This document shows, piece after piece, positions 11,721 through 22,103 of a DNA stretch of 64,000 nt. Location: contig NZ_CP029425.2 of the NCBI RefSeq assembly GCF_002278135.3, positions 186,001-250,000 of the forward strand, in the 5' to 3' direction. The first letter of the stretch is position 1. The number at the start of each line of letters is the position of its first letter. The notes below the pieces were generated by a model, which saw only the letters and a list, made by a program, of their open reading frames with translations, was not told where the DNA came from and made no database searches. This stretch comes from Bradyrhizobium ottawaense. GTDB taxonomy: Bacteria > Pseudomonadota > Alphaproteobacteria > Rhizobiales > Xanthobacteraceae. Both the position numbers and the translations under genes were made by a program.

Positions 11721-11822
11721 TGCCGTAGGGTGGGCAAAGCGAAGCGTGCCCACGAATTCCATGCGATTAGCTGAGAGATGGTGGGCACGGCGCGAAGCGC
11801 GCCTTTGCCCACCCTACGGCAC
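11721..11822. repeat. Intergenic palindromic repeat, family C copy 1
   Basis: The unit begins GCCGTAGGGTGGGCAAAGCG and ends with the inverted form GCCCACCCTACGGC; the inner arms GCGTGCCCAC and GTGGGCAC also pair. It fills the gap between the convergent hemW and lipoprotein genes. A second copy lies at 55894-55977. Confidence 0.7.
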
Positions 11823-11834
11823 TGTCGTCCCGAA

Positions 11835-13022
11835 CTACGCCCCAAAACTCTTCGGCGAGCCCGCGACGGCAACGCCGCCACCCTGGGTCACCTTCATCAC
11901 CGCAAGCCCGCGCTCGTTGGTGCCGTCCGCACGGAAACGAAACAGGCCGTCGATGCCGGCAAAGCCGGACGGATTGGTCAGTACGTCGGACGAGAAGCGC
12001 GTGGTGCCTTGCGTGCGCGCCAGCGCGGCGACGAGGGCGACCGCGTCATAGGCCAGCGTTGCCGTGCGAATCGGTTCGGCGCCGTATTTGGTGCGGTAGC
12101 GGCCGGAGAAGGCGCGGAAGCCGGCCGGGTCGGGCGCGGCATAGAGGCCGCCTTGCAAGCTCGCATTCGCATAAACCCGCGGATTGTCCCACAGGCCGGT
12201 GCCGAGCAACTGGATGTTGCGTAAGTTCGCGCCCGCCGCGGTCATCGCATCTGCGACCGTCACCACGGCATCGCCGTCATCGGCAATGAACAACGCATCC
12301 GCGCTGCCGAGTTGCTGCGCCACGGTGCGCGCCGGCGTGGCGCGATCGGCGCCGTATTTTTCGAACGAGACGATGCGCCCGCCGCGGCGCGGCACGGCCG
12401 CTTTCACCGCGGCCTCGACGACATTGCCATAGGCATTGTCGGGCACCAGCACGGCGACGGAGCGCTTTCCGATGCTGGCGGAATATTCGACGATGCGGTT
12501 GACGTCGGACTCCGGCAGGAAGGAGAGCAAATAGACGCCGCGGCCGGCGATGCTGGAATCGGTCGAGAACGCCATCACGGAAATGCCGCGCGTGCGCGCG
12601 ACTTGCGCCACCGCCGGCACCGATTGCGCGAACAGCGGTCCCAAAATGATCTCGGCGCCTTCGTCGACGGCCTGCTGCGCGGCGCCCTGCGCGCCTTGCG
12701 GGCTGCCATTGTCATCCTTGATCAGCAGCTGGATGTTCGGGTTCTGGAACTCGGCCAGCGCCATCTCGGCGGCGTTGCGCATGGATTGCGCGGCCAAGCC
12801 GGCATTGCCGGCGGCCGAGAGCGGCAGAATCACGGCGACCTTCACGCCGCCGGTGCCGGCGGTCGTCGCCTGTTGCGGGGGACCTGCGGGCTGAGCCGGC
12901 GGCGTCGAGTTCGAGAAGGGGTTGGAAAACTGGCTCAGGCTCTGCTGCACGCCGGCGCAGGCCGACAGCAGTGGCGTGCCGAGCAACAGGCCGAGCGCGC
13001 TCCGGCGGGTCGCCCCTGACAT
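11835..13022 (-). CDS. Periplasmic-binding-fold lipoprotein (penicillin-binding protein activator type)
   Basis: A 395-residue protein with a lipoprotein signal: basic TRRS, a hydrophobic run and lipobox LLSACAG near residue 22. A Pro/Gln-rich linker follows, then a two-lobed periplasmic binding fold (KVAVILPLSAAGNAGLAAQ, DEGAEIILGPLFA, VMAFSTDSS). This is the fold of LppC/LpoA-type activators and of branched-chain amino acid receptors; Bradyrhizobium copies are usually called penicillin-binding protein activator. I chose the ATG at 13022 for the signal. Starts at 13067 and 13127 are possible. It is divergent from rsmI. Confidence 0.78.
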   Translation of the reverse strand: MSGATRRSALGLLLGTPLLSACAGVQQSLSQFSNPFSNSTPPAQPAGPPQQATTAGTGGVKVAVILPLSAAGNAGLAAQSMRNAAEMALAEFQNPNIQLLIKDDNGSPQGAQGAAQQAVDEGAEIILGPLFAQSVPAVAQVARTRGISVMAFSTDSSIAGRGVYLLSFLPESDVNRIVEYSASIGKRSVAVLVPDNAYGNVVEAAVKAAVPRRGGRIVSFEKYGADRATPARTVAQQLGSADALFIADDGDAVVTVADAMTAAGANLRNIQLLGTGLWDNPRVYANASLQGGLYAAPDPAGFRAFSGRYRTKYGAEPIRTATLAYDAVALVAALARTQGTTRFSSDVLTNPSGFAGIDGLFRFRADGTNERGLAVMKVTQGGGVAVAGSPKSFGA

Positions 13023-13406
13023 CAGGGACCCCGGAACGGGAGATTTTGGATAACGCGGGCCCACCATTTCAGCTTCTCTTCTGACCCGTCGGCGCCGGCG
13101 GGTCACGACATTCTTTCCACGACACAAGCCACGGATTCAGGCATATTGTCGGCAAATAGTTAACCGAAACAAAAGGATAATAGCCGCTTAACGCGGCCGC
13201 CTTGCTGTCCCGGCAGCTATTTGCCCTCGCTCATTCAGCATCAAGGCGGCGTTTCGGTCGCGAATATGGCGCGAGAGCCCTCACGCCCTCTCGGCGTGAT
13301 CCTGGATCGATCACATTCCCGTCCGTTCCTCGCCCCTCACCTCGGCGCGATCTTTTTCGGCGAACCGGTTCCCAGCCCTGCGGATCGTGCCTAAGTTGAC
13401 TTCATT

Positions 13407-14343
<937 letters not shown>

Positions 14344-14357
<14 letters not shown>

Positions 14358-14745
14358 GGTCCCGGTGGAGCCGAAGGTCGCCTCGCCCGAGCGCGTCGCC
14401 GCGTTCCACACCGGCATCTCCGCGGAGAGTCGCGCCGCGGCCTATCTCATGGCCAAGGGCTATCGCATCCTGGCCAAACGCTACCGCACCCCGCATGGCG
14501 AGATCGACATCGTGGCGCGCCGCCGCAATCTGATCGCTTTCGTCGAGGTCAAGGCGCGGGCCACGCTGGATGACGCGGCCTTCGCCGTGACGCCGCGCCA
14601 GCAGCAGCGCATCATCGACGCCGCGCAAGGCTGGCTCGTGGCGCATCCCGAGCATGCCGAATTCGAATTGCGATTCGACGCCATGCTGATTGCGCCGCGC
14701 TCACTTCCGCGCCATGTGTTGGCGGCATTCGACGCCTCGACCTGA
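14344..14745 (+). CDS. YraN/UPF0102 family protein
   Basis: A 133-residue UPF0102 protein with a restriction-endonuclease-like core: [13 protein letters not shown] near 31, GEIDIVARR near 55 and [10 protein letters not shown] near 67. The Asp, Glu and Lys arrangement is that of nuclease-fold proteins, but the family's activity is not settled. It overlaps the end of rsmI and is followed by gshB 10 bases later, so rsmI, yraN and gshB probably share an mRNA. Confidence 0.93.
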
Positions 14746-14755
14746 AAGGCAGACC

Positions 14756-15700
14756 ATGAAACTGAACGTCGCCGTCCAGATGGACCCCATCGCCCGCATC
14801 AACATCAAGGGCGATTCCACCTTTGCGCTGCTTCTGGAGGCGCAGAAGCGCGGCCACGGCCTGTCCTATTATACGCCCGACAAGCTCTCGATGGTCGGCG
14901 AGGAGATCGTGGCTCCGGTTCAGCTCCTGACCGTGCGCGACGAGCCGGGCGATCACTTCACGCTCGGCGAGCCCAGGCGCGAGGCGCTGAACGGCTTTGA
15001 CGTGGTGCTGCTGCGCCAGGACCCGCCGTTCGACCTCGCCTACATCACCTCGACACATCTTCTGGAGCGCATCCATCCGAAGACGCTGGTGGTCAACGAT
15101 CCCGCCTCGGTGCGCAACGCGCCGGAAAAGCTGTTCGTGATGAATTTTCCGCAGCTGATGCCGCCGACGCTGATCTCGCGCGACTTAGATGAGATCAACG
15201 CGTTCCGCGACAAGCACGGCGCCGTCGTCATGAAGCCGTTGCATGGCCATGGCGGCGCAGCGGTGTTCCGCGTGATGCCGCAGGACATGAATTTCGGCTC
15301 GCTCTTCGACATGTTCTCGGTGACGTTCCGGGAGCCCTGGGTGATCCAGCAATTCATCCCCGAGGTGAGGCACGGCGACAAGCGCATCATCCTGGTCAAC
15401 GGCGAGTTCGCCGGCGCCGTCAACCGCGTGCCGGCCGCCGACGACCTCCGCTCCAACATGGTGCGCGGCGGCGCGGCGCAGGAGACCGAGCTCACCCCGC
15501 GCGAGCGCGAGATCTGCGCCACCGTCGGTCCGGCGCTACGCGAGCGCGGCCTGTTGTTCGTTGGCATCGACGTCATCAACGGCAACCTCACCGAGATCAA
15601 CGTCACCTCGCCGACGGGCATCCGCGCTATCGCGCGCCTCGGTGGCCCGGATGTTGCGGCGAAGGTCTGGGACGTGATCGAACAGAAGCGGGCGAAGTAG
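14756..15700 (+). CDS. gshB: Glutathione synthetase
   Basis: A 314-residue prokaryotic-type glutathione synthetase, an ATP-grasp enzyme joining gamma-glutamylcysteine and glycine. The N-terminus [20 protein letters not shown], the nucleotide-binding stretch [17 protein letters not shown] near 155-171, and the C-terminal [21 protein letters not shown] near 268-288 are all characteristic. The ATG at 14756 gives the usual N-terminus; an upstream start inside yraN is unlikely. It is last in the rsmI-yraN-gshB string. Confidence 0.97.
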   Translation: MKLNVAVQMDPIARINIKGDSTFALLLEAQKRGHGLSYYTPDKLSMVGEEIVAPVQLLTVRDEPGDHFTLGEPRREALNGFDVVLLRQDPPFDLAYITSTHLLERIHPKTLVVNDPASVRNAPEKLFVMNFPQLMPPTLISRDLDEINAFRDKHGAVVMKPLHGHGGAAVFRVMPQDMNFGSLFDMFSVTFREPWVIQQFIPEVRHGDKRIILVNGEFAGAVNRVPAADDLRSNMVRGGAAQETELTPREREICATVGPALRERGLLFVGIDVINGNLTEINVTSPTGIRAIARLGGPDVAAKVWDVIEQKRAK

Positions 15701-15745
15701 CACTCTGCAATGATGACGTTGCGGAGCGCGCGAACTCTCCTCAGC

Positions 15746-15873
15746 GTCGTCCCGGCGAACGCCGGGACCCATACCGCGGAATCTATCCGGGGAGCTTGGT
15801 CGCGGTACCGGGCGCTCAATCTTCGTCAAGCTGCTCCCTGGGGTTATGGGTCCCGGCGTTCGCCGGGACGACA
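15746..15873. repeat. Intergenic palindromic repeat, family A copy 2
   Basis: The left arm CGTCCCGGCGAACGCCGGGAC is itself a hairpin, and its mirror lies at the right end (GTCCCGGCGTTCGCCGGGAC). The inner blocks ACCCATACC and GGTTATGGGT are shared with the other copies. The remaining 15874-16165 stretch before cpaB shows no gene; a TTATAC sequence near 16087 could be part of a cpaB promoter. Confidence 0.75.
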
Positions 15874-16165
15874 CCGATGTTATGGAGCGCGCTGCGATCT
15901 CATTGGCATGATCGCACCCACACACCACTAACCACCCATTCACCATGACGCCGCGCATGTCATTCGAACGGACGTTCCGTACTGCGTGAATCTACGGGGC
16001 TGCTGGCCGACCGGATAACGCCGCGTTCACCATCTGCCGAAAACCAGCATCGAGGCCGGCCATCGCATTCGGCCTCGCAACACCCCTTATACTTTTACTC
16101 CCTACTCATCGACACGGGGAACCCGCCAGGTGCGGTTCGAGTGCCCCGCGTAAGAGTAGAAGCGT

Positions 16166-16987
16166 ATGAATACCGCACGCATTGTCGTTCTCGTCATCGC
16201 GCTGGGCGCCGGTGGTGTCGCTGCGTATCTGGCGAGCGGCTTCGACAACAAGCCCGCGCCCGTCCTGCCCGTCGCCGAGAAGCTGCCGACCGTCGAGGTC
16301 CTCGTCGCCAAGTCCGACATCGGGCTCGGCCAGGCCGTGAAGCCCGAGGACCTGCAATGGCAGGCCTGGCCGGCAGCGACCGCGAGCAGCGCCTTCATCC
16401 GCCGCGACAGCAGGCCCGAGGCGCAGACCCAGATTGCCGGCTCGATCGCCCGCGTCCCCCTGATGCAGGGCGAGCCGATCCGCGAGCAGAAGCTGGTCAA
16501 GGCCGACGGCTCCGGCTTCATGGCCGCGATCCTGCCCGCCGGGATGCGCGCCGTTTCCACCGAGATTTCAGCCGAGACCGCCGCTGGCGGCTTCATCCTT
16601 CCGAATGACCGCGTCGACATCGTCCTGACTCGCCGTCTGAAGAACCCCGACGGCGCCAACAACAACGGTCCGACCGGCGGCAACGACCTCGTCCTGTCCG
16701 AGGTCATCCTGACCAACATCCGCGTGCTCGCGATCGACCAGGCGCCGAAGGAGAAGGACGGCCAGAACGCCGTCGTCGGCAAGACCGTCACGCTCGAGCT
16801 TCGGCCCGACCAGGTCGCAGTGCTCGCAGCCGCGCGCCAGGGCGGCACGCTCCAGCTCGCGCTGCGGAGCATCGTCGATGCCAACGCAGTCGACGGCACG
16901 CCCGAGGACCAGGGGATCAAGCGTGCGGGCGGCGTGAACGTGATCCGTTACGGGGTGCAGGCACGGCAATTGACGTCACAGAAGTGA
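16166..16987 (+). CDS. cpaB: Flp pilus assembly protein CpaB (RcpC)
   Basis: A 273-residue CpaB. An N-terminal membrane segment (IVVLVIALGAGGVAAYLA) is followed by a SAF domain beginning VEVLVAKSDIGLGQ (near 47) and a C-terminal beta-rich domain with GKTVTLELRPDQVAVLAAA. In Tad systems this periplasmic protein works with the secretin, possibly by contacting peptidoglycan. It opens the cpaBCDE operon, with cpaC 13 bases downstream. No pilin or prepilin peptidase gene precedes it here. Confidence 0.93.
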   Translation: MNTARIVVLVIALGAGGVAAYLASGFDNKPAPVLPVAEKLPTVEVLVAKSDIGLGQAVKPEDLQWQAWPAATASSAFIRRDSRPEAQTQIAGSIARVPLMQGEPIREQKLVKADGSGFMAAILPAGMRAVSTEISAETAAGGFILPNDRVDIVLTRRLKNPDGANNNGPTGGNDLVLSEVILTNIRVLAIDQAPKEKDGQNAVVGKTVTLELRPDQVAVLAAARQGGTLQLALRSIVDANAVDGTPEDQGIKRAGGVNVIRYGVQARQLTSQK

Positions 16988-17000
16988 TGATGGGGATAGC

Positions 17001-18518
17001 ATGAACTACGGGGATGATCGGATGGGCCTGCGCCTTCGGGGGAAGCGCACGCGCTCGTTCTGGACGGGGACGATGCTGGTGCTGGGGCTGCTCGCAGCCC
17101 CCGACCTGGTCAGCGCGACGGATGCGCCGGTCGGCGACCAGGCGCCGATGCGGGCACCGGATCTCGGCGTGTCGTCGGTCGGGACCATCGCGTCGGCGAA
17201 GACGCGTTTTCTCTCGCTTGGCGTCGGCAAATCCGTCGTCATCGACCTGCCGCGCGAGGTCAAGGACGTGCTGGTGGCCGATCCCAAGATCGCCAATGCA
17301 GTGATCCGCTCGGCCCAGCGCGCCTATATCATCGGCGGCCAGGTCGGCCAGACCAACGTCGTGTTCTTCACCGCCGACGGCCAGCAGGTCGCCTCCTATG
17401 ACATCGCAGTGAAGCGCGACCTCAACGGCATGCGCGCGGCCCTGCGCCAGTCGCTGCCGGGCGTCCAGATCGAAGGCGTCGGCGACAGCGTGATGCTGAC
17501 CGGATCGGTGTCGAGCCCAGTCGAGGCCCAGCAGGCCGGCGAGGTCGCCGCAAAACTGGTCGGCGGCTCGGACAAGGTCGTCAACAGCATCGTCGTGCGC
17601 GGCCGCGACCAGGTGATGCTCAAGGTCGTCGTCGGCGAAGTGCGCCGCGACATCGTCAAGCAGCTCGGCGTCGATCTCAGCGCCAGCCTGAACGCCGGCA
17701 CCGCGGTGGTGAATTTCAACAATTCCAACCCGTTCTCGGTCTCGGGCGGACCGATCGTCGGCAGCAACGGGCTCGGCGTCGCCGGCCTCGCCAAGGGCGT
17801 CGCCACCGTCAGCGCCACCATGCGCGCGATGGAAAGCGCCGGCGTCATGCGCACGCTCGCCGAACCGAGCCTGACCGCGATCTCGGGCGAATCCGCCACC
17901 TTCATCGCCGGCGGCGAATTCCCGATCCCGGCAGGCTATTCCTGCGATCCGGTCACCCACGTCTGTACCACCCAGGTCACCTACAAGAAGTTCGGCATCT
18001 CCCTGAACTTCACTCCCGTCGTGCTCAGCGAAGGTCGCATCAGCCTGCGCGTGATGACCGAGGTCTCGGAGCTGTCGAATACGAATTCGATCACGTTGAC
18101 GCAGGCGGTGTCCTCGACCTCGAGCAACTCGATCACCATCCCCTCGATCCAGACTCGCCGCGCCGAGACGACGCTGGAAATTCCCTCGGGCGGCTCGATG
18201 GCGATGGCCGGCCTGATCCAGCAGCAGACCAAGCAGGCGATCAACGGCCTGCCCGGCGTCGACCAGGTGCCGATCATCGGCGCGCTGTTCCGCAGCCAGG
18301 ACTTCGTCAACAACGAGACCGAGCTGATGGTGATCGTGACGCCCTATGTGGTGCGCGCGGTCGCCCAGAAGGAATTGGCGCGGCCCGACGACGGCTTCGC
18401 GCCGGCCTCGGACGCGCAGACCGCACTGCTCGGCCGCATGAACCGCCTCTATGGCATCGCGCGTCGCGTCGATCCGATCGCCGGCGCGCCCGGCGATTTC
18501 GGCTTCATCATCGACTGA
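17001..18518 (+). CDS. cpaC: Type II/III-like secretin CpaC (RcpA), outer-membrane pilus channel
   Basis: A 505-residue secretin that forms the outer-membrane pore of the Flp/Tad pilus. A signal peptide (MLVLGLLAAPDLVSATD) precedes a pilus-assembly N-domain (KSVVIDLPREVKDVLVADP), a BON-like segment (IEGVGDSVMLTGSV) and the secretin domain, with VMLKVVVGEVRRD and the C-terminal GLIQQQTKQAINGLPGVDQVPIIGALFRS. These blocks are highly characteristic. It sits between cpaB and cpaD. Confidence 0.95.
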   Translation: MNYGDDRMGLRLRGKRTRSFWTGTMLVLGLLAAPDLVSATDAPVGDQAPMRAPDLGVSSVGTIASAKTRFLSLGVGKSVVIDLPREVKDVLVADPKIANAVIRSAQRAYIIGGQVGQTNVVFFTADGQQVASYDIAVKRDLNGMRAALRQSLPGVQIEGVGDSVMLTGSVSSPVEAQQAGEVAAKLVGGSDKVVNSIVVRGRDQVMLKVVVGEVRRDIVKQLGVDLSASLNAGTAVVNFNNSNPFSVSGGPIVGSNGLGVAGLAKGVATVSATMRAMESAGVMRTLAEPSLTAISGESATFIAGGEFPIPAGYSCDPVTHVCTTQVTYKKFGISLNFTPVVLSEGRISLRVMTEVSELSNTNSITLTQAVSSTSSNSITIPSIQTRRAETTLEIPSGGSMAMAGLIQQQTKQAINGLPGVDQVPIIGALFRSQDFVNNETELMVIVTPYVVRAVAQKELARPDDGFAPASDAQTALLGRMNRLYGIARRVDPIAGAPGDFGFIID

Positions 18519-18572
18519 GACGAACGGACGGCTGGGGAACGGGGCAGGAATCGGGCAAGAGGGGACGAAGCG

Positions 18573-19307
18573 ATGACGAAGACCACAGCCGATCGACGTC
18601 GCAATCTAGGCGTCGCGCTGGCACTGACGGGGCTCTCCGTCATGCTGGGCGCCTGCAACACCACCGGCGAGATCGTCACCCAGACGGTGCCGACCGACTA
18701 TCGCCAGCGCCACCCGATCGCGGTGCAGGAAGGCAAGAAGTCGATCGTGATCTTCGTCGGCAAGGCGAGGGGCGGCCTGTCGGCCGCGCAGCATTCGGAC
18801 GTCGCGGGCATCGCCCGGGACTGGGTGCGCGAAGGCACCGGCTCCGTCGTCGTCGACGTTCCCGTCGACGCTGCGAATTCGCGCGCGGCGGCTGCGACCT
18901 ATCGGGAAATCCGTTCCGTGCTCGCATCCGGCGGCGTGCCGTCGCGTGCCATCGTCCAGCATCCCTATCGCCCTGAAGATCCCGGGCTGCTGCCCACCAT
19001 CCGCCTGAGCTATTCGAAGATCGCCGCGGTCGCCGGCCCCTGCGGGCTGTGGCCGGAAGACCTCGGCCCCAACATCCTCGATCCCGGCTACAACGAGAAC
19101 CGGCCCTACTTCAATCTGGGCTGCGCCAGCCAGCGCAATCTCGCCGCGATGATCGACAATCCGGCCGACCTCGAGCAGCCGCGATCCGAGACGCCGGCCT
19201 ATACCGCGCGGCGCGACATCGCCTTTGATCGCTACCGCAAGGGCACTGCGATCTCGACTCCCAATTCCGAGGCCGACAGGGCCAAGCTCAGCGACACAGG
19301 CAAATGA
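18573..19307 (+). CDS. cpaD: Pilus assembly lipoprotein CpaD
   Basis: A 244-residue CpaD-family protein. The lipoprotein signal ends LGACN (Cys near 28), and the conserved core includes GLWPEDLG and YNENRPYFNLGCASQRNLAA (about 167-195), where CpaD proteins carry a CxxxxxxNLAAM-type block. It is thought to assist the CpaC secretin at the outer membrane. The stop codon overlaps the cpaE start by 4 bases, so the two are translationally coupled. Confidence 0.92.
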   Translation: MTKTTADRRRNLGVALALTGLSVMLGACNTTGEIVTQTVPTDYRQRHPIAVQEGKKSIVIFVGKARGGLSAAQHSDVAGIARDWVREGTGSVVVDVPVDAANSRAAAATYREIRSVLASGGVPSRAIVQHPYRPEDPGLLPTIRLSYSKIAAVAGPCGLWPEDLGPNILDPGYNENRPYFNLGCASQRNLAAMIDNPADLEQPRSETPAYTARRDIAFDRYRKGTAISTPNSEADRAKLSDTGK

Positions 19308-20593
19308 CGGGCATCCACGACGAAGAAGCGGACGATCCGCAGCACCCCGAGGAACACATTGCGCCGGTTCCCCGCATTTCGGTGCAGGCCTTTTGCGAGA
19401 CCGAGAAGACGCTGGCCGCGGTAACCGCGGCCGGGCAGGACCGCCGGCTCGCCAAGGCGCACCTCACCGCCAAGGACGGTGGCCTTGCCGCGGCGATCGA
19501 AGTCTATGAATCGATGCCGACGCCGAACGTGATCGTGATCGAATCCGACGGCACGCGCGACATCCTCGAGGGACTGGACGACCTCGCCGGCGTCTGCGAC
19601 CCCGGCACACGCGTGGTCGTGATCGGCAATCCCAACGACACCGCGCCCTATCGCGAGCTGGTGCGCCGCGGCGTCAACGATTATGTGGTGGGACCGGTTG
19701 AAACCCTCGACGTCGTCCGCTCCATCTGCAGTCTGTTCTCGGCCTCCGAGGCCATCATCACCGGCCGCGTCATCGCGGTGGTCGGCGCCAAGGGCGGCGT
19801 CGGCGCCTCCACCGTCGCGCACAATTTGGCCTGGACCATTGCGCGTGACCTCGCGCTCGATTCCGTCGTGATCGACCTCGACCTCGCCTTCGGCACCGCG
19901 GGCCTCGACTACAACCAGGACCCGGTGCAGGGTATCGCCAACGCGGTGCTGTCGCAGGACCGGCCGGACACGGCGCTGATGGAGCGCCTGCTCTCCAAAT
20001 GCACCGAGCGCCTCAGCCTGCTCGCGGCGCCTGCCACCCTCGACCGCGTCTACGATTTCGGCGCCGAAGCTTTCGACGCCGTGTTCGACACGCTGCGCAT
20101 GACCACGCCCTGCATCGTGCTCGACGTTCCCCACCAATGGTCCGGCTGGACGCGGCGCGCGCTGGTGAACGCCGACGACATCGTCATCGTGGCCGAGCCC
20201 GATCTCGCCAATTTGCGCAACACCAAGAACATGCTGAGCGTGCTGAAGGCGGCGCGGCCGAACGACCGGCCGCCGCTGTATTGCATCAACCAGGTCGGCA
20301 TGCACAAGCGCGCGGAGATCGAGGTCAAGGCGTTCGCCAAGACCATGGAAAGCCAGCCGATCGCGGTGATCCCGTTCGATTCAAAGCTGTTCTCCACCGC
20401 CGCCAATAACGGCCAGATGATCGCGGAGGTCTCCAAGAACCACCGCACCACCGAGCTGTTCCAGAACATGGCGAACCGCCTCGCCGGCCGCGGCGAGGTG
20501 AAGAAGCCGAAGCGCTCGCTGCTCGGACCGCTGCTGAAGAAGTTGAAGGGCAAGTCAAGCCGCAACTCGGCGCCGCATCGCAAGGCGTCGTAA
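19304..20593 (+). CDS. cpaE: Pilus assembly ATPase CpaE (MinD/ParA-like)
   Basis: A 429-residue protein with a receiver-like N-terminal region (about 20-140) and a MinD/ParA-type ATPase domain starting VVGAKGGVGAST (deviant Walker A, near 162), with VIDLDLAFG near 190. CpaE localises the Flp pilus machine to a pole in Caulobacter. It is the last gene of the operon here, and the expected next genes cpaF, tadB and tadC are absent; a TPR lipoprotein gene converges on it instead, 21 bases away. Confidence 0.93.
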   Translation: MTGIHDEEADDPQHPEEHIAPVPRISVQAFCETEKTLAAVTAAGQDRRLAKAHLTAKDGGLAAAIEVYESMPTPNVIVIESDGTRDILEGLDDLAGVCDPGTRVVVIGNPNDTAPYRELVRRGVNDYVVGPVETLDVVRSICSLFSASEAIITGRVIAVVGAKGGVGASTVAHNLAWTIARDLALDSVVIDLDLAFGTAGLDYNQDPVQGIANAVLSQDRPDTALMERLLSKCTERLSLLAAPATLDRVYDFGAEAFDAVFDTLRMTTPCIVLDVPHQWSGWTRRALVNADDIVIVAEPDLANLRNTKNMLSVLKAARPNDRPPLYCINQVGMHKRAEIEVKAFAKTMESQPIAVIPFDSKLFSTAANNGQMIAEVSKNHRTTELFQNMANRLAGRGEVKKPKRSLLGPLLKKLKGKSSRNSAPHRKAS

Positions 20594-20614
20594 GCGTACA
20601 CCAAAAGGGGCGGA

Positions 20615-21400
20615 CTACTTGTCCGCCCGCTGCTGCTTCTTCGCCAGCAGCTGCCGCAGCGCCGCGACCTTGGCCGCGGCCTGGTCCGGCGGCAAATCTG
20701 CCTTCACGAGGATTTCGGCCTCGGCCTCGCGGCCCTGCAATCCCAGCACGAGCGCGAGATTGGCGCGGACCCGCGCATCGTTCTGATTGCGCTGATAAGC
20801 GCGGCCGAGCACCTGTTCGGCCTTCGGCAGATTGTTTTGCAGCATATAGGACAGGCCGAGATTGGACAGCACGGTCGGCTCGTCCGGCACGATCTTCAAC
20901 GCCGCGGCATAATATTGCTGCGCCTCCTCGTTGCGGCCGAGCTGATCGAGCGCCGCACCTTGCGCCGACAGGATGCGCCAGTCCGGATCCTCCGGCGCAT
21001 GCGCGCGGCTGAGGACGTCGAAGGCCTGCTGGAAATTGCCGCTGTCGGCGAGCGCGCGGCCATAGCCGGCGAGCAGCGCCTTGTTGCTGGGATGGGCGAG
21101 CACCGCCTGCTCCATGACCGCAACCGCCTGCGCGCGCTGGCCGGTCTCGCGCAGCGCCTTGCCGTAGGCGAGCGCAACGTTGGGATCACTGGGCTTGGCG
21201 CGATAGCGCTCGCGCAACGCATCCATGTCGGACCTGGCGTCAGCCTTGGCGTCGGCCTTGACAGCCGTTTCCGATCTAACGCCAAGCGCGCCGGTCACAT
21301 CCTCGATGCCGGCGGTCTGGCAGCCACCGAGGACAAGCACCAGGAGTGCGGGAAGCAGCAATCTCGCCGGGGAAGAGGCGAGGGACGAACGCTTGGACAT
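20615..21400 (-). CDS. TPR-repeat lipoprotein, TadD-like
   Basis: A 261-residue lipoprotein with lipobox LGGCQT near residue 26, then several tetratricopeptide repeats (for example PNVALAYGKALRETGQ, AALKIVPDEPTVLSNLGLSY) spanning about 70-230. TadD, the lipoprotein of Tad pilus loci, has this make-up. The position facing cpaE supports a pilus role. I use the ATG at 21400; a TTG at 21418 would add 6 residues. Its exact partner is inferred from context only. Confidence 0.82.
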   Translation of the reverse strand: MSKRSSLASSPARLLLPALLVLVLGGCQTAGIEDVTGALGVRSETAVKADAKADARSDMDALRERYRAKPSDPNVALAYGKALRETGQRAQAVAVMEQAVLAHPSNKALLAGYGRALADSGNFQQAFDVLSRAHAPEDPDWRILSAQGAALDQLGRNEEAQQYYAAALKIVPDEPTVLSNLGLSYMLQNNLPKAEQVLGRAYQRNQNDARVRANLALVLGLQGREAEAEILVKADLPPDQAAAKVAALRQLLAKKQQRADK

Positions 21401-21481
21401 ACTCTGATCACTCGGCAACTGATCAGAGATGCTTACCGATTAACGCTAAAGTCCCGTTAAGGACGCGGCCTGTGTGACCTC

Positions 21482-21583
21482 AAAGCATGATCCGGAAAGT
21501 GCGCAGCGGTTTTCCGGAAAGATCATGCTTAAACAACAACCTAAAGCGCGATGACGATTGGTCCTCATCGCATCGCGCTTTAG
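21482..21583. repeat. RIME-like double palindrome
   Basis: Two adjacent palindromes. The first runs AAGCATGATCCGGAAA to TTTCCGGAAAGATCATGCTT (21483-21530). The second has perfect 13-base arms CTAAAGCGCGATG and CATCGCGCTTTAG (21541-21583). This matches the build of rhizobial intergenic mosaic elements (RIME), known in rhizobia. The stop codon of the PilZ gene lies inside the second palindrome. Confidence 0.75.
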
Positions 21584-21825
21584 TCGGTGAACTCGGCACC
21601 GAATTCGCAGCCGATCCGCCAGCGCAGGCGGCATTGGCGGGAATAGTCGGGTGCGAAGATGATGGTGAATTGCGGCGGCACTTCAAGGAATTCCGCCACC
21701 ACTTTCACGCCGCCATCCGAGATATCGGTGATCGTGCAGTCCCGCGGCAGCGAGCCCGCGCCAAAATGGATCTTGGCGAGCCGGCTGCACACCCGACGTT
21801 CGCTTCTCCGGCGATTTGCAAGCAT
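21580..21825 (-). CDS. PilZ domain protein (putative c-di-GMP binding)
   Basis: An 81-residue stand-alone PilZ domain. The c-di-GMP-binding signature appears as RRSERR at residues 5-10 and DISDGG near 34-39, followed by the beta-barrel strands. Single-domain PilZ proteins act as c-di-GMP receptors or adaptors. It shares the region with pilus genes, and two diguanylate-cyclase-type genes occur near the end of the window, but a direct link is not shown. Its stop codon is supplied by the RIME-like repeat. Confidence 0.87.
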   Translation of the reverse strand: MLANRRRSERRVCSRLAKIHFGAGSLPRDCTITDISDGGVKVVAEFLEVPPQFTIIFAPDYSRQCRLRWRIGCEFGAEFTD

Positions 21826-21996
21826 TTGAATTGTTCACCCGTTAGACCACGGCCCATCCCGCAGCCTCAGGAGTAGCGGACATTCGTTGGAATGTGCTGA
21901 GGACAGAAGCCGGCATTCGAGGCTTAGTGTCGGCGTGGCGTTTACGATTGGTTAGGGCTTGCTCGCCCTCCGGGATCGTTCCCGTATTGTTCTTGC

Positions 21997-22004
21997 GGAG
22001 AAGG
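21997..22004. repeat. Target-site duplication, left copy (GGAGAAGG)
   Basis: The 8 bases GGAGAAGG abut the left inverted repeat and recur at 24814-24821 directly beyond the right inverted repeat, as expected for a DDE transposon insertion. Confidence 0.85.
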
Positions 22005-22030
22005 GGTAATGGGTCCGTTCAATTGTGACG
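22005..22030 (+). repeat. Left terminal inverted repeat of the transposon
   Basis: It starts GGTAATGGGTCC and ends TTGTGACG; all 26 positions match the reverse complement of 24788-24813. Confidence 0.9.
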
Positions 22031-22103
22031 TTTTTGGTCGCCACCTAGCGGATCGCGCGGGGTAGGCGCATATTCTGCATGACCGCTCATGCAGGAGATC
22101 GCC

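Noticed and set aside
21487..21876. Rightward open frame overlapping the PilZ gene
   Set aside because: It starts in the RIME-like repeat and is antisense to a protein with clear PilZ motifs.
21826..22004. tRNA or attachment site at the left edge of the accessory region
   Set aside because: No cloverleaf could be drawn, and the 8-bp duplication with inverted ends explains the insertion as transposition, not integration at a tRNA.
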